Shown: in pieces, positions 1 to 11,500 of the stretch
Layout of the letters: every line of letters starts with the position of its first letter
Numbering within the stretch: the first letter of the stretch is position 1
Source: Oopsacas minuta
Lineage: Eukaryota > Porifera > Hexactinellida > Lyssacinosida > Leucopsacidae
DNA: 64,000 bases
Assembly: GCA_024704765.1 (NCBI GenBank)
Contig: JAKMXF010000298.1
Location: 1-64,000, forward strand
Direction: 5' to 3'
Made by a program: the position numbers and the translations under genes
Notes under the pieces: generated by a model
What the model was told of the DNA's origin: nothing
Databases searched by the model: none
Seen by the model: only the letters and a program-made list of their open reading frames with translations

Positions 1-2837
1 GAATAGAAATAAAAGGAAAACTGAACTGCCTCCATCAACTACTCAACTTCCTTAAATCCACTCAGCCAGCCATTTCAGTCACTTCTCAGCTACTATCCAC
101 TAAAAATCAATCCTTCAGAACACTCAAATCTACTTCAAAACAGACTTGACTTCCTCCGAGATCGTTCACTGATTAACTAATGCAAGCAAAACTGCCACTG
201 CCTCTGCCTCCATCAAGTACGCTCGTCATTTCAATCATTGACTTCATTTGCTTGTCATTTAGTTACTTGAACTTGTCCTGAATGTGTGTTCTATAATACG
301 CAGAAGATACTGTCGCTCCTTTCCTTATTTTCCTAAAATTCTGAGCCCCCTCAGATTCCCAGAATGAATAGAAATAAAAGGAAAACTGAACTGCCTCCAT
401 CAACTACTCAACTTCCTTAAATCCACTCAGCCAGCCATTTCAGTCACTTCTCAGCTACTATCCACTAAAAATCAATCCTTCAGAACACTCAAATCTACTT
501 CAAAACAGACTTGACTTCCTCCGAGATCGTTCACTGATTAACTAATGCAAGCAAAACTGCCACTGCCTCTGCCTCCATCAAGTACGCTCGTCATTTCAAT
601 CATTGACTTCATTTGCTTGTCATTTAGTTACTTGAACTTGTCCTGAATGTGTGTTCTATAATACGCAGAAGATACTGTCGCTCCTTTCCTTATTTTCCTA
701 AAATTCTGAGCCCCCTCAGATTCCCAGAATGAATAGAAATAAAAGGAAAACTGAACTGCCTCCATCAACTACTCAACTTCCTTAAATCCACTCAGCCAGC
801 CATTTCAGTCACTTCTCAGCTACTATCCACTAAAAATCAATCCTTCAGAACACTCAAATCTACTTCAAAACAGACTTGACTTCCTCCGAGATCGTTCACT
901 GATTAACTAATGCAAGCAAAACTGCCACTGCCTCTGCCTCCATCAAGTACGCTCGTCATTTCAATCATTGACTTCATTTGCTTGTCATTTAGTTACTTGA
1001 ACTTGTCCTGAATGTGTGTTCTATAATACGCAGAAGATACTGTCGCTCCTTTCCTTATTTTCCTAAAATTCTGAGCCCCCTCAGATTCCCAGAATGAATA
1101 GAAATAAAAGGAAAACTGAACTGCCTCCATCAACTACTCAACTTCCTTAAATCCACTCAGCCAGCCATTTCAGTCACTTCTCAGCTACTATCCACTAAAA
1201 ATCAATCCTTCAGAACACTCAAATCTACTTCAAAACAGACTTGACTTCCTCCGAGATCGTTCACTGATTAACTAATGCAAGCAAAACTGCCACTGCCTCT
1301 GCCTCCATCAAGTACGCTCGTCATTTCAATCATTGACTTCATTTGCTTGTCATTTAGTTACTTGAACTTGTCCTGAATGTGTGTTCTATAATACGCAGAA
1401 GATACTGTCGCTCCTTTCCTTATTTTCCTAAAATTCTGAGCCCCCTCAGATTCCCAGAATGAATAGAAATAAAAGGAAAACTGAACTGCCTCCATCAACT
1501 ACTCAACTTCCTTAAATCCACTCAGCCAGCCATTTCAGTCACTTCTCAGCTACTATCCACTAAAAATCAATCCTTCAGAACACTCAAATCTACTTCAAAA
1601 CAGACTTGACTTCCTCCGAGATCGTTCACTGATTAACTAATGCAAGCAAAACTGCCACTGCCTCTGCCTCCATCAAGTACGCTCGTCATTTCAATCATTG
1701 ACTTCATTTGCTTGTCATTTAGTTACTTGAACTTGTCCTGAATGTGTGTTCTATAATACGCAGAAGATACTGTCGCTCCTTTCCTTGTTTTCCTAAAATT
1801 CTGAGCCCCCTCAGATTCCCAGAATGAATAGAAATAAAAGGAAAACTGAACTGCCTCCATCAACTACTCAACTTCCTTAAATCCACTCAGCCAGCCATTT
1901 CAGTCACTTCTCAGCTACTATCCACTAAAAATCAATCCTTCAGAACACTCAAATCTACTTCAAAACAGACTTGACTTCCTCCGAGATCGTTCACTGATTA
2001 ACTAATGCAAGCAAAACTGCCACTGCCTCTGCCTCCATCAAGTACGCTCGTCATTTCAATCATTGACTTCATTTGCTTGTCATTTAGTTACTTGAACTTG
2101 TCCTGAATGTGTGTTCTATAATACGCAGAAGATACTGTCGCTCCTTTCCTTATTTTCCTAAAATTCTGAGCCCCCTCAGATTCCCAGAATGAATAGAAAT
2201 AAAAGGAAAACTGAACTGCCTCCATCAACTACTCAACTTCCTTAAATCCACTCAGCCAGCCATTTCAGTCACTTCTCAGCTACTATCCACTAAAAATCAA
2301 TCCTTCAGAACACTCAAATCTACTTCAAAACAGACTTGACTTCCTCCGAGATCGTTCACTGATTAACTAATGCAAGCAAAACTGCCACTGCCTCTGCCTC
2401 CATCAAGTACGCTCGTCATTTCAATCATTGACTTCATTTGCTTGTCATTTAGTTACTTGAACTTGTCCTGAATGTGTGTTCTATAATACGCAGAAGATAC
2501 TGTCGCTCCTTTCCTTATTTTCCTAAAATTCTGAGCCCCCTCAGATTCCCAGAATGAATAGAAATAAAAGGAAAACTGAACTGCCTCCATCAACTACTCA
2601 ACTTCCTTAAATCCACTCAGCCAGCCATTTCAGTCACTTCTCAGCTACTATCCACTAAAAATCAATCCTTCAGAACACTCAAATCTACTTCAAAACAGAC
2701 TTGACTTCCTCCGAGATCGTTCACTGATTAACTAATGCAAGCAAAACTGCCACTGCCTCTGCCTCCATCAAGTACGCTCGTCATTTCAATCATTGACTTC
2801 ATTTGCTTGTCATTTAGTTACTTGAACTTGTCCTGAA
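1..2837. repeat. 365-bp tandem satellite array, about 7.8 copies
   Basis: Units begin at 1, 366, 731, 1096, 1461, 1826, 2191 and 2556. The last unit stops at its base 282, where unique sequence begins. The copies look identical apart from one A-to-G change at 1787 in the fifth unit. The array runs off the left edge, so its true length is unknown. The + strand is pyrimidine-biased. Each unit holds a short internal repeat (gcctccatcaa twice) and a 6-bp stem with a CCCC loop (340-355 in the first unit). No long open frame exists; the longest ATG frame in a unit is about 33 codons. The near-total identity indicates recent amplification or homogenisation. Confidence 0.97.
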
Positions 2838-3453
2838 ATAGTATAGTTTGTACTAACCATCTTGTAACACCTCCACCTCACCAACAAGTATATATACGAT
2901 CAGTATTGAACACAATAATTCTTTTTTCTCTTCTCTTTATCTTCGCTTCTCTTTTTATGTGTTCACTCACAGCCAAGTTCATCAGCTACTGCTTGAGGAA
3001 GTACAGAATGATTCATATATTTTATGCTATTAATTGTAATACAAACTCTTGTAACAAAGAGAATATTAAATTCAATATACAATTCCATAGTATCTTAAAT
3101 TGATGGGTTTGAATCTTGAATATCATTGTAAACGCATTCCTTATGAGGATATTAATTAAGACCTCCCTTGTAGCACAAGATCATAACTCGGACACAGTTT
3201 ATACCTTTGACTCTACTCTTTCTACAAGCAAACAAACAATGACATTTAAACAAACATACAATCACTGTTTTTAGTAAATTAATATTTATGACCCTCTGTC
3301 TAAGATATATTTGACGAATCGCAATGAACATTTGAGCTATTGTACGAACTTGCGACTATTTGATTGTGATTTAAATCCGGTTTACAAGGATTGCCTATAA
3401 ATTCATTTACGCCATTATTTATTTTATATTACCTTATATAGTATTATATTCTA
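2838..3453. other. Unique spacer between satellite and RhoGEF gene
   Basis: AT-rich unique DNA. An open frame at 2906-3103 opens with TTG, not ATG, and has only a hydrophobic N-terminus to recommend it, so I do not call it a gene. The stretch probably holds the 5' flank and promoter of the gene starting at 3454, with A/T-rich boxes just upstream, but no specific element is convincing. Confidence 0.5.
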
Positions 3454-6400
3454 ATGGCTCAGGTGTCTAATAGTGATTCTATTCCAAATGAGTTGATGGA
3501 ATCTTTGGCTGAACCAGAGAAAAGTACTCGTATTTTTTCACCAGAATCTACGCTATCCCAGTATTTGAATTTCTTTAGTTCTCGACCTCTTTTGAAGTTT
3601 AAAGACTTTCTACAGGCCCGTTTCATCTATTTGACTGGCGCACGAGAGGGTGGCCATCCTATACTTATCGTCGATGGTAACGCTCTCAAATCTTCAGGTC
3701 TTCATTCTCATCCTAACTTTCGATCATTCTTGACGACTATTATCCGTCTCTGCTCTCAGGAATACCTCGATGTTGGAATAATCGTAATTATGGATCTGAG
3801 AAATGGTGGTACTTCTTCAGCTAAAACGCTCATTAATATTTTTAAAGATAACAGTGTTTTCTCTCTCTACGATGTTATCTTCTTGAAGCCTAAGTCATCA
3901 ACCTTCTCTAATAATCCGACCCTGATTGGAAACATCAAAGTAAAGTATGCAAAAGATGTGATGACACTATCTTCAATAGTAATTCCTAATAACTTGACCT
4001 CATTTCTTGGCGGAACTTTAGAATTTGATTACGATCATTGGCTCCTCATTATACAATTATTTCAGGATAATATTCAGAAAACTTCCTTTTTGATAAATTC
4101 AATGAACTCTCTGCTATCTGAGATTGAAGGTTTGGACTATGATGATCCTCAAACTGTAGACAAATCTCCAAGTACTATGACAAAACATTTCGCACATGTA
4201 CAAGAATTAACACACGAGTTTATGGATGTGACCTATGGCTTGACAGAATTTTCTAACTTACTTGAAAAAATAACTCTTCATCAGTCTCCCATATCTTGTA
4301 CCCCGGGATTCTGGGACCTGTTTTGTAAAATAGAAGGATTGAGAAAATCTGTAAAAGAGAGAGACTGCTATTTTCAAGAAACTTTCAGAATACATCAAGA
4401 CAAAATGAGAAGTTGTGTAAAAGCCTGCGAGCTGAAACTTATGATTTTGTCAGTGAATGTTGAAGCAGAGAACGGATTTCGAGAATTGAAAACTTTCCAA
4501 TCTAAAATACCGAATTCCTTCGATGATGCTCGGTCTTTTGGCGAAGAATTTGAGAGGGTATCGCCTGCTTTGAATGAAAAACTTGAACATGAGATCCTTG
4601 CTATCGAGCGAGAGGTAGAATATCTTTCTAACCGAAATTTGCATCACGAATATTACCTGGAACATTTTCAGGTTTTGAAGAAAAATTTCGCAGAACTTCA
4701 TTCACTCATTCAGACTATTTCCTCTAACTTTATGGAATTCACAGACTATTTCTACCGCACACAGATCATTCAAGAATGGTGTCAGCACTTGAAGGGATTG
4801 CTCGCATCCTCTTCTTCTGCAGAAAACAATCCGAAAGGATACATCAAGAAATTAAACAAGTGGATCCATGACACACATAACATGATGGGGGAGCGAATAG
4901 CTAAGCAAGCCGATTCGCTACCAGGTACTTATCTGAAAAATCATTATAAAATTATCAAAGAGGATGTCGATATGATATTATCAGAGCTGGAACAAAGAAA
5001 GAATGGAATTGAGGCTGCACTCAAATCAAGGTCTGCTGCATCCTCTAATTTTCTGGATAAACTATTAAAACCTTCCATGCGAAAGAATTCTGCCCAAACT
5101 AACATCTTGCCCGAGCCAGGGCTCCCACCCTCAGCGCCATTCGCTGCTATAAATACCTGTGAATCCATCGGACCTCAATCTTTACTCGCTTTCGACGAGG
5201 AAAAGGATAAAAAGGTTCTTGTACAAAGACAATACATCTTCAAGGAGATCTTGGAAACCGAGCGGACCTACTGCAGTGATCTTAAGTATGTTATCGATAA
5301 CTTTTATAATGATAATAGTGAAAACTGTCCTGACTCAGTCATTAAACACAAGGATATAATTTTCAGTAATATAGAAGAATTGCATTCATTTCACAATGAC
5401 ATATTCCTTGAGGAATTGAGAAAGTTTATGGACACTCCACAGAACATTGGGCTACTGTTTGTCAAACAAAAATATAATTTTCAACTATATTCAACTTACT
5501 GTAAGAACAGACCCCAATGTGAAAACTTCCTCTCACAACATCCAGAATTACTAGACTATTTCCAGAAGAAGCAACTATCTTTCAATAACAAATTACCGTT
5601 TTTATCCTATTTACTTAAACCAATTCAGCGCATCACAAAGTATCAATTGCTGCTTCGAGATATGATAAAGAACTCTGCAAAGGCACCGGATGCATATGCG
5701 TATCTACAAGAAGGGATGGATGGAATGCTTAAGATTTTAAAGAACTTGAATGACACTTTGTATATAAATGCGATAAAACACTTTCCTTGTAATATCCTAG
5801 AGCAAGGCCAGCTACTACATCAAGATGTAGTAAGGGTTAAATTAATATATAGCAAGGCCAAGCTGGGTAAACTTAGGTTTCACATTCAGCAAGTATTTCT
5901 GTTTGAAAAGTCCATTGTATTTACAAAGAAACAAAAACTATCTCAAAATCTTAATGACCTCACACATGATAACATCTATCTATACAAATCTCACATCATG
6001 ACGTCAGAGATAACTTTACGTGAAAATATCCCAAGCAATGCCTTAGCCTTTGAAATCATTGTTCCTAAAGATAACTGCTCGTATATGGTTACAGTGAATA
6101 ATGCTGATACCAAAACGAAATGGCTCCAATCGCTGAACGTTCTGTTGCAAATGCAATTTAGTATGCTGAGAGAACGACTGATCCACCAAACTGGAGTTTC
6201 AGGACCTCAGGGACTATCCAAAGCAGTCGTGGAACATGGAATTGTCAGGCTTGAGTCTACCCTCTCGGAAGATCCTACTTCTCCCTCTTCTCCCACTCAA
6301 TCTATCGCTAGTGTGGATGCTACCATCTTGGATGAAGCTCCTGCAACTCGTATTAAACACAAATCTGCCATCCATCGCAAGGTGAAACCAGGTACTCCAA

Positions 6401-6801
6401 ATTCTAATTCGGAGTTGAATCGTCCTATTTCAACTGGTGTACTTCTGAATAGTTCAGAAAACGCAGCGCAACCAGATTCAACCTTTGGAAATTTATCAGA
6501 AGGATCTAGCTCTGGGGATGAAGGTAGAATCAGTTTCGGTGGAGGACTACAGAAACCTCTCTTCGCGGAAGAAAATTTGCTCGTAGGCTCACTACGTACT
6601 TACAGAATACAAAAAGATTATAAACCAAATACATCGAATCCCCATGGCATTAAGGTAAAAGCAGGTCAATCTGTGATGGTACTGGGATTGAAGCCCAATG
6701 GACTGTGGTGGGTACGGACTCTACCCCCTGCACCCATGATAGAAGGGTGGCTCCCTCAAGATGTGTTGAATCCCTCAATTTCACCGTCAAGCAAGTTTTA
6801 A
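3454..6801 (+). CDS. MCF2L-like: Rho guanine nucleotide exchange factor, DBS/MCF2L-like
   Basis: A single-exon gene of 1115 aa. Domain order is that of the Dbl/DBS family. A Sec14/CRAL-TRIO-like lipid-binding domain lies at about residues 40-190. Spectrin-type helical repeats follow (about 195-560). A DH domain lies at about 586-770, starting with a conserved helix (EILETERTY) and containing LLKPIQRITKYQLLLRD. A PH domain lies at about 780-905 and a C-terminal SH3 domain at about 1043-1112 (motifs VKAGQSVMVLG, WWVRT, GWLP). Such proteins load GTP onto Rho/Cdc42-type GTPases at membranes and control actin. The ATG at 3454 is the first in frame and is followed by a continuous frame. A Ser/Thr-rich linker joins PH to SH3. 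Kalirin/TRIO are relatives, but they are longer and have a second DH module that is absent here. Confidence 0.9.
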   Translation: MAQVSNSDSIPNELMESLAEPEKSTRIFSPESTLSQYLNFFSSRPLLKFKDFLQARFIYLTGAREGGHPILIVDGNALKSSGLHSHPNFRSFLTTIIRLCSQEYLDVGIIVIMDLRNGGTSSAKTLINIFKDNSVFSLYDVIFLKPKSSTFSNNPTLIGNIKVKYAKDVMTLSSIVIPNNLTSFLGGTLEFDYDHWLLIIQLFQDNIQKTSFLINSMNSLLSEIEGLDYDDPQTVDKSPSTMTKHFAHVQELTHEFMDVTYGLTEFSNLLEKITLHQSPISCTPGFWDLFCKIEGLRKSVKERDCYFQETFRIHQDKMRSCVKACELKLMILSVNVEAENGFRELKTFQSKIPNSFDDARSFGEEFERVSPALNEKLEHEILAIEREVEYLSNRNLHHEYYLEHFQVLKKNFAELHSLIQTISSNFMEFTDYFYRTQIIQEWCQHLKGLLASSSSAENNPKGYIKKLNKWIHDTHNMMGERIAKQADSLPGTYLKNHYKIIKEDVDMILSELEQRKNGIEAALKSRSAASSNFLDKLLKPSMRKNSAQTNILPEPGLPPSAPFAAINTCESIGPQSLLAFDEEKDKKVLVQRQYIFKEILETERTYCSDLKYVIDNFYNDNSENCPDSVIKHKDIIFSNIEELHSFHNDIFLEELRKFMDTPQNIGLLFVKQKYNFQLYSTYCKNRPQCENFLSQHPELLDYFQKKQLSFNNKLPFLSYLLKPIQRITKYQLLLRDMIKNSAKAPDAYAYLQEGMDGMLKILKNLNDTLYINAIKHFPCNILEQGQLLHQDVVRVKLIYSKAKLGKLRFHIQQVFLFEKSIVFTKKQKLSQNLNDLTHDNIYLYKSHIMTSEITLRENIPSNALAFEIIVPKDNCSYMVTVNNADTKTKWLQSLNVLLQMQFSMLRERLIHQTGVSGPQGLSKAVVEHGIVRLESTLSEDPTSPSSPTQSIASVDATILDEAPATRIKHKSAIHRKVKPGTPNSNSELNRPISTGVLLNSSENAAQPDSTFGNLSEGSSSGDEGRISFGGGLQKPLFAEENLLVGSLRTYRIQKDYKPNTSNPHGIKVKAGQSVMVLGLKPNGLWWVRTLPPAPMIEGWLPQDVLNPSISPSSKF

Positions 6802-7116
6802 GTAATTAATCGTGTAAATATTTGTTCATTTTAGCTGGTGTTTTGTTTATATATGCTGCGTTAAAACTGAGGATAGTTACATTAACAATTTTTATTCTTC
6901 ACTGTTAGAATGCTTTTATCATTTGGTTGAAATATACGTATTCCTAAACTTTAATTATCAAATGAATTTATTTACCCTTAATATTAGGTTGGATGTCCAG
7001 GCAGGCTAAAATAGCAAATATTTTTAGATTTCTCCTTAATGAATGATAGCATTTAGCATCAGTTAAAGTTATTTGTCCAATTCGTATTATATCTAGCTAA
7101 CATACTGATTAATAAA
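6802..7116. other. Intergenic spacer, nothing recognised
   Basis: 315 bp of AT-rich DNA between two + strand genes. It would hold the 3' UTR of the RhoGEF gene and the promoter of the next gene. There is no open frame of note and no clear acceptor motif immediately before the ATG at 7117, unlike the tighter gene pairs elsewhere in the window. Confidence 0.5.
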
Positions 7117-8250
7117 ATGGCAAATGTATTTGTTCATGAATCTCAATCCTCCCAAACGGCAGTCGTAGACTCCTTGAGTCTTGACAAGAGTCGAAGTGTT
7201 TGCGAGAAAAAACGTAGAAGTGACACTAATATGATGCTAAATGAAATTGAAACTCTTGTTTATCCTTCTAAACTTTCCGAGATACCATCTAAAAAGATTA
7301 GTAAAATACAAATAATGGAGAAGACCTGTAGCTTTATACGTTTCTACAGGAAATTAGATCAAAGTATAGAGAATAATGCTAAGAACAAATCTATTATTCC
7401 ATCAAATGTCTTACAGGACTTGCTTATATATTCGCAAAGAGGATTTATTATTGTGGTAGACCCCTCTAGTCGAGTTATATGTTGCTCAAGCTCCACAATG
7501 GGATTCCTACAGAGTCGAGATACTGAGATTGTAGGCACCAAACTATCCTTGCTCCTCACTAGTAATGACAATGATTATATTAGGTCACTCATTAAGGAGA
7601 AGAAAACTGAAACTAATCCTTTCTTGTTGCATTTCACCATGAACTCGCCTGATATACTCCGCACGTTTATTTGTAGAGCATTTTGGCATCAATTCGTTAA
7701 TCCAGAGATTACAACGCAACCTAACGAAGGGCTAGGAGCTCTGATTCTAGCCTGTAGCAGTATTGATAAGCTTTCTATGTACAACTTGCCTATTTTCTAT
7801 TGCGAGAATTCACTTAATTTCGAATTCAAAATCTCTTTAGATGGTAAGTTTACAAAAATAGATGAACCTATGGAAAGATACACAGGATATAGCCCTGGAG
7901 AATTAATTGGTAGATGTTTATTGGACTACGTGAATTGGGAACAGGCTGTAGAACTAATGGAGACAATTAGTACATCTCTGACTAAAGGGACTGATGCTAT
8001 TGGCTGTCTGCAATTCTGTTGCAAGTCAAAATCTTGGATTTGGATTCAAGCTACTATCCGTGTATCACAAAATGTCTGGAATTCGCGGATCGACTTACTC
8101 ATTTTCAGCTGCAAAGCTTTGGATTATAATGACGTCATCCCATTTCTAGCTCAGGCCAATACATCTCCCATTGAAGCCCAGTCTAAAGTTATTATAGATA
8201 GCGTATTACCTGCTACACCTGAATCTTCAGCTAGTCTTGTTGTGCAGTGA
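7117..8250 (+). CDS. CLOCK-like: bHLH-PAS transcription factor, CLOCK/NPAS2-like
   Basis: 377 aa in one exon. The bHLH region (about residues 25-82) contains EKKRRSDTNMMLNEIETLV, close to the SEKKRRDQFNVLIKEL of CLOCK proteins. It is followed by PAS-A (about 95-200) and PAS-B (about 225-345). PAS-B has GYSPGELIG, a WIWIQ strand and VWNSRIDLLIF, which match the CLOCK PAS-B pattern (GYLPFEVLG, WIWLQ, WNSRPEFIV). Such proteins dimerise with BMAL/ARNT-type partners and bind E-boxes. Known animal CLOCK proteins carry a long, often Gln-rich C-terminal activation region. Here the protein stops about 30 residues after PAS-B. Another bHLH-PAS class is possible, but the PAS-B match favours CLOCK. Confidence 0.82.
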   Translation: MANVFVHESQSSQTAVVDSLSLDKSRSVCEKKRRSDTNMMLNEIETLVYPSKLSEIPSKKISKIQIMEKTCSFIRFYRKLDQSIENNAKNKSIIPSNVLQDLLIYSQRGFIIVVDPSSRVICCSSSTMGFLQSRDTEIVGTKLSLLLTSNDNDYIRSLIKEKKTETNPFLLHFTMNSPDILRTFICRAFWHQFVNPEITTQPNEGLGALILACSSIDKLSMYNLPIFYCENSLNFEFKISLDGKFTKIDEPMERYTGYSPGELIGRCLLDYVNWEQAVELMETISTSLTKGTDAIGCLQFCCKSKSWIWIQATIRVSQNVWNSRIDLLIFSCKALDYNDVIPFLAQANTSPIEAQSKVIIDSVLPATPESSASLVVQ

Positions 8251-8591
8251 TATCATTGCTACACTCATAAATAGGGTTTTATACGTTGTGTGTAAATATA
8301 TTCTTTTTTTGATGTAATGCGCTATGTTTGTATTTATTTATGTTAATTATTTAAATTGGCCATTGTTCTATCTATAATCTTAAGCTACACTAGTGGTAAC
8401 CAAATATTATATTTCGTAATTATACTACACTACTTTAGCCACATATTCTACTAAGTATATGATTGTGCATTGAGTATTATAGCTTCTTTTGGTAACTGAT
8501 CTAGCCACAAATTACTTACAGATAGACATAGCTAAAGCATAAATTGGTTAGTATTTCTTCTGAACTAAATTAACTTCTCTAATAAGGTTTA
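8251..8591. other. Intergenic spacer, nothing recognised
   Basis: 341 bp of AT-rich DNA between the bHLH-PAS gene and vigilin. No open frame, repeat or RNA gene is visible. It presumably holds a 3' UTR and the vigilin promoter. Confidence 0.5.
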
Positions 8592-11500
8592 ATGGCTAGT
8601 GAAGGAGCAAGCCCCAATGGCTCACAATATTACGGGGAGCTATTTCCTCCTCTCTCCTCGAGTTCACAATTTCCTACTTCACGTCAATCCATGCGAACTA
8701 ACTCCATCCCAGCTGGTTCTAAACTAAAGTCTAAGAACATCACTCAAAGTCTTACCATTCCCATTCAGAAATGTACCTTCAATTACTTCGGAACACGTGA
8801 CCAGACAATGAGTGACGCTTGTAAACTTGTTCGTACAGAGACTAACTGCCAGTTGGAAGTGAATTCGGATAGAGATGAGATCTGCATTATGATTACTGGG
8901 TTAGCTGAAAATGTAAAGCTTGCAAAACAACGACTGACGTATGAATTGGAAACCAAGGAAACTATCCAGATGCTGGTCCCCAAAGATCTGCATAAGCACA
9001 TTCTTGGAAAGAAAGGACAGAAACTTCTAGACATTCAGAAAGAGACTGGTACTAAAATAACTGTTCCTCGTGCAGATACTGACTCAGAGATTATCAACAT
9101 TTCTGGTCCTAAGGAATATCTTGCCAGAGCTCAACAACGTCTAAACGAAATAATCAAGGACCGAGCTACCAAGAATGCAGTATCTGTCCCTTTTCCTAAA
9201 GAATATATTCCATTTCTACAAACTAAGGAATCAGAAATAAAAAATAAATTCAATGTTACAATCTCAATTCAAAAATTTTCTGAAGTACGTTTGATGGGTG
9301 AGATTTCACAGCTTGATTCAGCCAAGGAATATATCCACAGATACGAGAGAGAACTAAACTCTAAAATCCGTACAGTGAAAGCTCATATACCCAAGTCTAA
9401 GTATAAGTATATTATTGGTAAGGATGGAAAGAATCTGAGAGAAATAATGAATAAGTTTGAAGTATCAGTTGAAATTCCAGCAAAAGACGACGGAGACGAT
9501 CAAGTGGTTTTGCGAGGAACTCAAGAAAAGAATATCAATGAAGCACTGAATGATATTGAGAAGAAGATGAACTCTTTTCTAGAGACAGTGCTCAAGGCTC
9601 CCCCATGGTCACATCGCTATTTGATTGGATACAGAAAGGATCTTGAAGAACTCAATCTAGGATATTCCAAAGTTAATTTTGAGTTTCCTCGTCTCAAAAC
9701 TGAGCTGGGTATGAATGAAGGAGATTCTGTAAGAGAAGATGAGTTCAAGATCCGCGGACCTCCAGAAGAAGTTTTGTTAGTGAAAGAACACTTAGAACAA
9801 CTTCTCAAAGATATCCTCTTGACATTGACTCACGAGGTAATAAAGTTGAACAACAAATGTATCATAACTGGATTCAATAACAAACCGACACTTGCCTTTC
9901 TTCTCAGGAGCGCGGTCTCTAAGGCAAGAGTCAATGGAATTTCTGTTAGATTTTGGCCTGAAAAGAAGCAACTGACATTAGACGGAGACATAGATAGAGT
10001 TTCACAAACCAAAGAAGATTTGCTGAGTAAGATTTCCATAATTGGAAATTCTAAAGTTAGAGATTTGGTAGTTGAGCACTTTCTCCATCCTCTGGTTAGG
10101 GGAGAGCCACAATCAGCTGATTCTACTAGATTTCTCGAGAATAAACACAACGTAAGAATAAAGTTCTTTGGCATAGAAGACGATCCTTCTGAGGTTATTC
10201 GAATTTCCGGAGAGATCTCTCATGTAGATGTAGCATACGAAGAACTGAAGCGGAAAGTAAAGAGACTTCAGGAAGACACAGTCAGTGCAAATGTTAAACT
10301 TTACAAAGAATTCTTCGAACATCTAGAAACACGACCTGGTAGAAGGGTACGGGAGAGAATAGAAGTAGAGACTCATTCACGAATAGTTCTCTTTGGAGAG
10401 AATTGCGTAGCAAATCTGGTCGGTACAGAGAGAGATATCATTAAAGCTGAAGCTCTAGTAATTGAGGCTCAAGACAAGTTCCTAGATACCACCACTGAAA
10501 CAATTCTTATTCCCAGTCAGTTACACAGAATTATTATAGGGCAAAAGGGTAAACAGGTGCAAGCTCTAGAGGCTGAGTGTGGAGGCGTTAAGATCCATCT
10601 ACCTTCTCAAGATCAAAGACAGAGTGCTGATGAGAACTTCAATCCAGATACGGTAACTGTCACAGGTCCCAGTAAATCTGTACACAAAGCTGTAGCAAAG
10701 ATAAGAGAGATATCTTCTAGCCCTGAGAACTGTTTCGAAGGAGTCAAGATATCACCTCAGTATATGTCATATTTGAGGAGATATCGCAGGGCTGGAGGTA
10801 TGCTGGATGACTTACGAGAAAAATTCAATGTTCGAATATACTTACCCGCTCGCTACGATAAATCTCTATCTGAAGACGAGAAGAAAATAATAACTCTAAT
10901 TGGTAAGGAAAAGAATGTGAATGAAGCAAAGAAAGTGCTGAAACAAATAATTTCCGGTCTGGAGGAAGAGATTAAAACGCCTTTAGATATCCCTATGGTA
11001 TATCGTAGGAACTTTTTCAAACGACAAGCCCAGCTCCTGATAGATTTAGAAGAAGATTACGACATCTCTATTTCCCTCTCCAAAGGTTCAGAAGAACTTT
11101 GTGAAGTTACACTAGAGGGTCCTAAAATATTCGTAGATTCTTGCTACCAGGAGATCAAAGACTTAGTGCAAGCGTGGGACGATGAAGTCACCAGAGAGGA
11201 GACTGTTGACCCCATGCACATATCAAGGGTGAGAGGACCTAAGAATCAAAATCTTATGAATCTTGAGGATGAATACAACGTACAAATAAAAGTAATTAAT
11301 CTTTCTAACCAAAATCCAGTGCTTAGTGTCACCGGAGCTCAAACTCAGGTTGATAACGCTATGGATAGGCTATTGAGTGCTATTCCAATCGAAAGAGAGA
11401 TCGATATTCCTCCCAGATACATACCCAGTCTCATCAAGAGTGGAGAAGCAAACACTATTGAGCAGAAGCATGGCATCAAGATTAATTTCCCTCGTCGTGG

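Noticed and set aside
180-282. 33-codon ATG frame repeated in each satellite unit
   Set aside because: Short, low-complexity, and equally explained by chance in a repeated sequence.
2906-3103. 65-codon frame with a hydrophobic N-terminus
   Set aside because: It starts with TTG, has no recognisable domain, and its composition follows the AT-rich spacer.
3106-3120. B-box-like sequence (GGTTTGAATC), possible tRNA
   Set aside because: A key position differs, and no A box or cloverleaf can be drawn around it.
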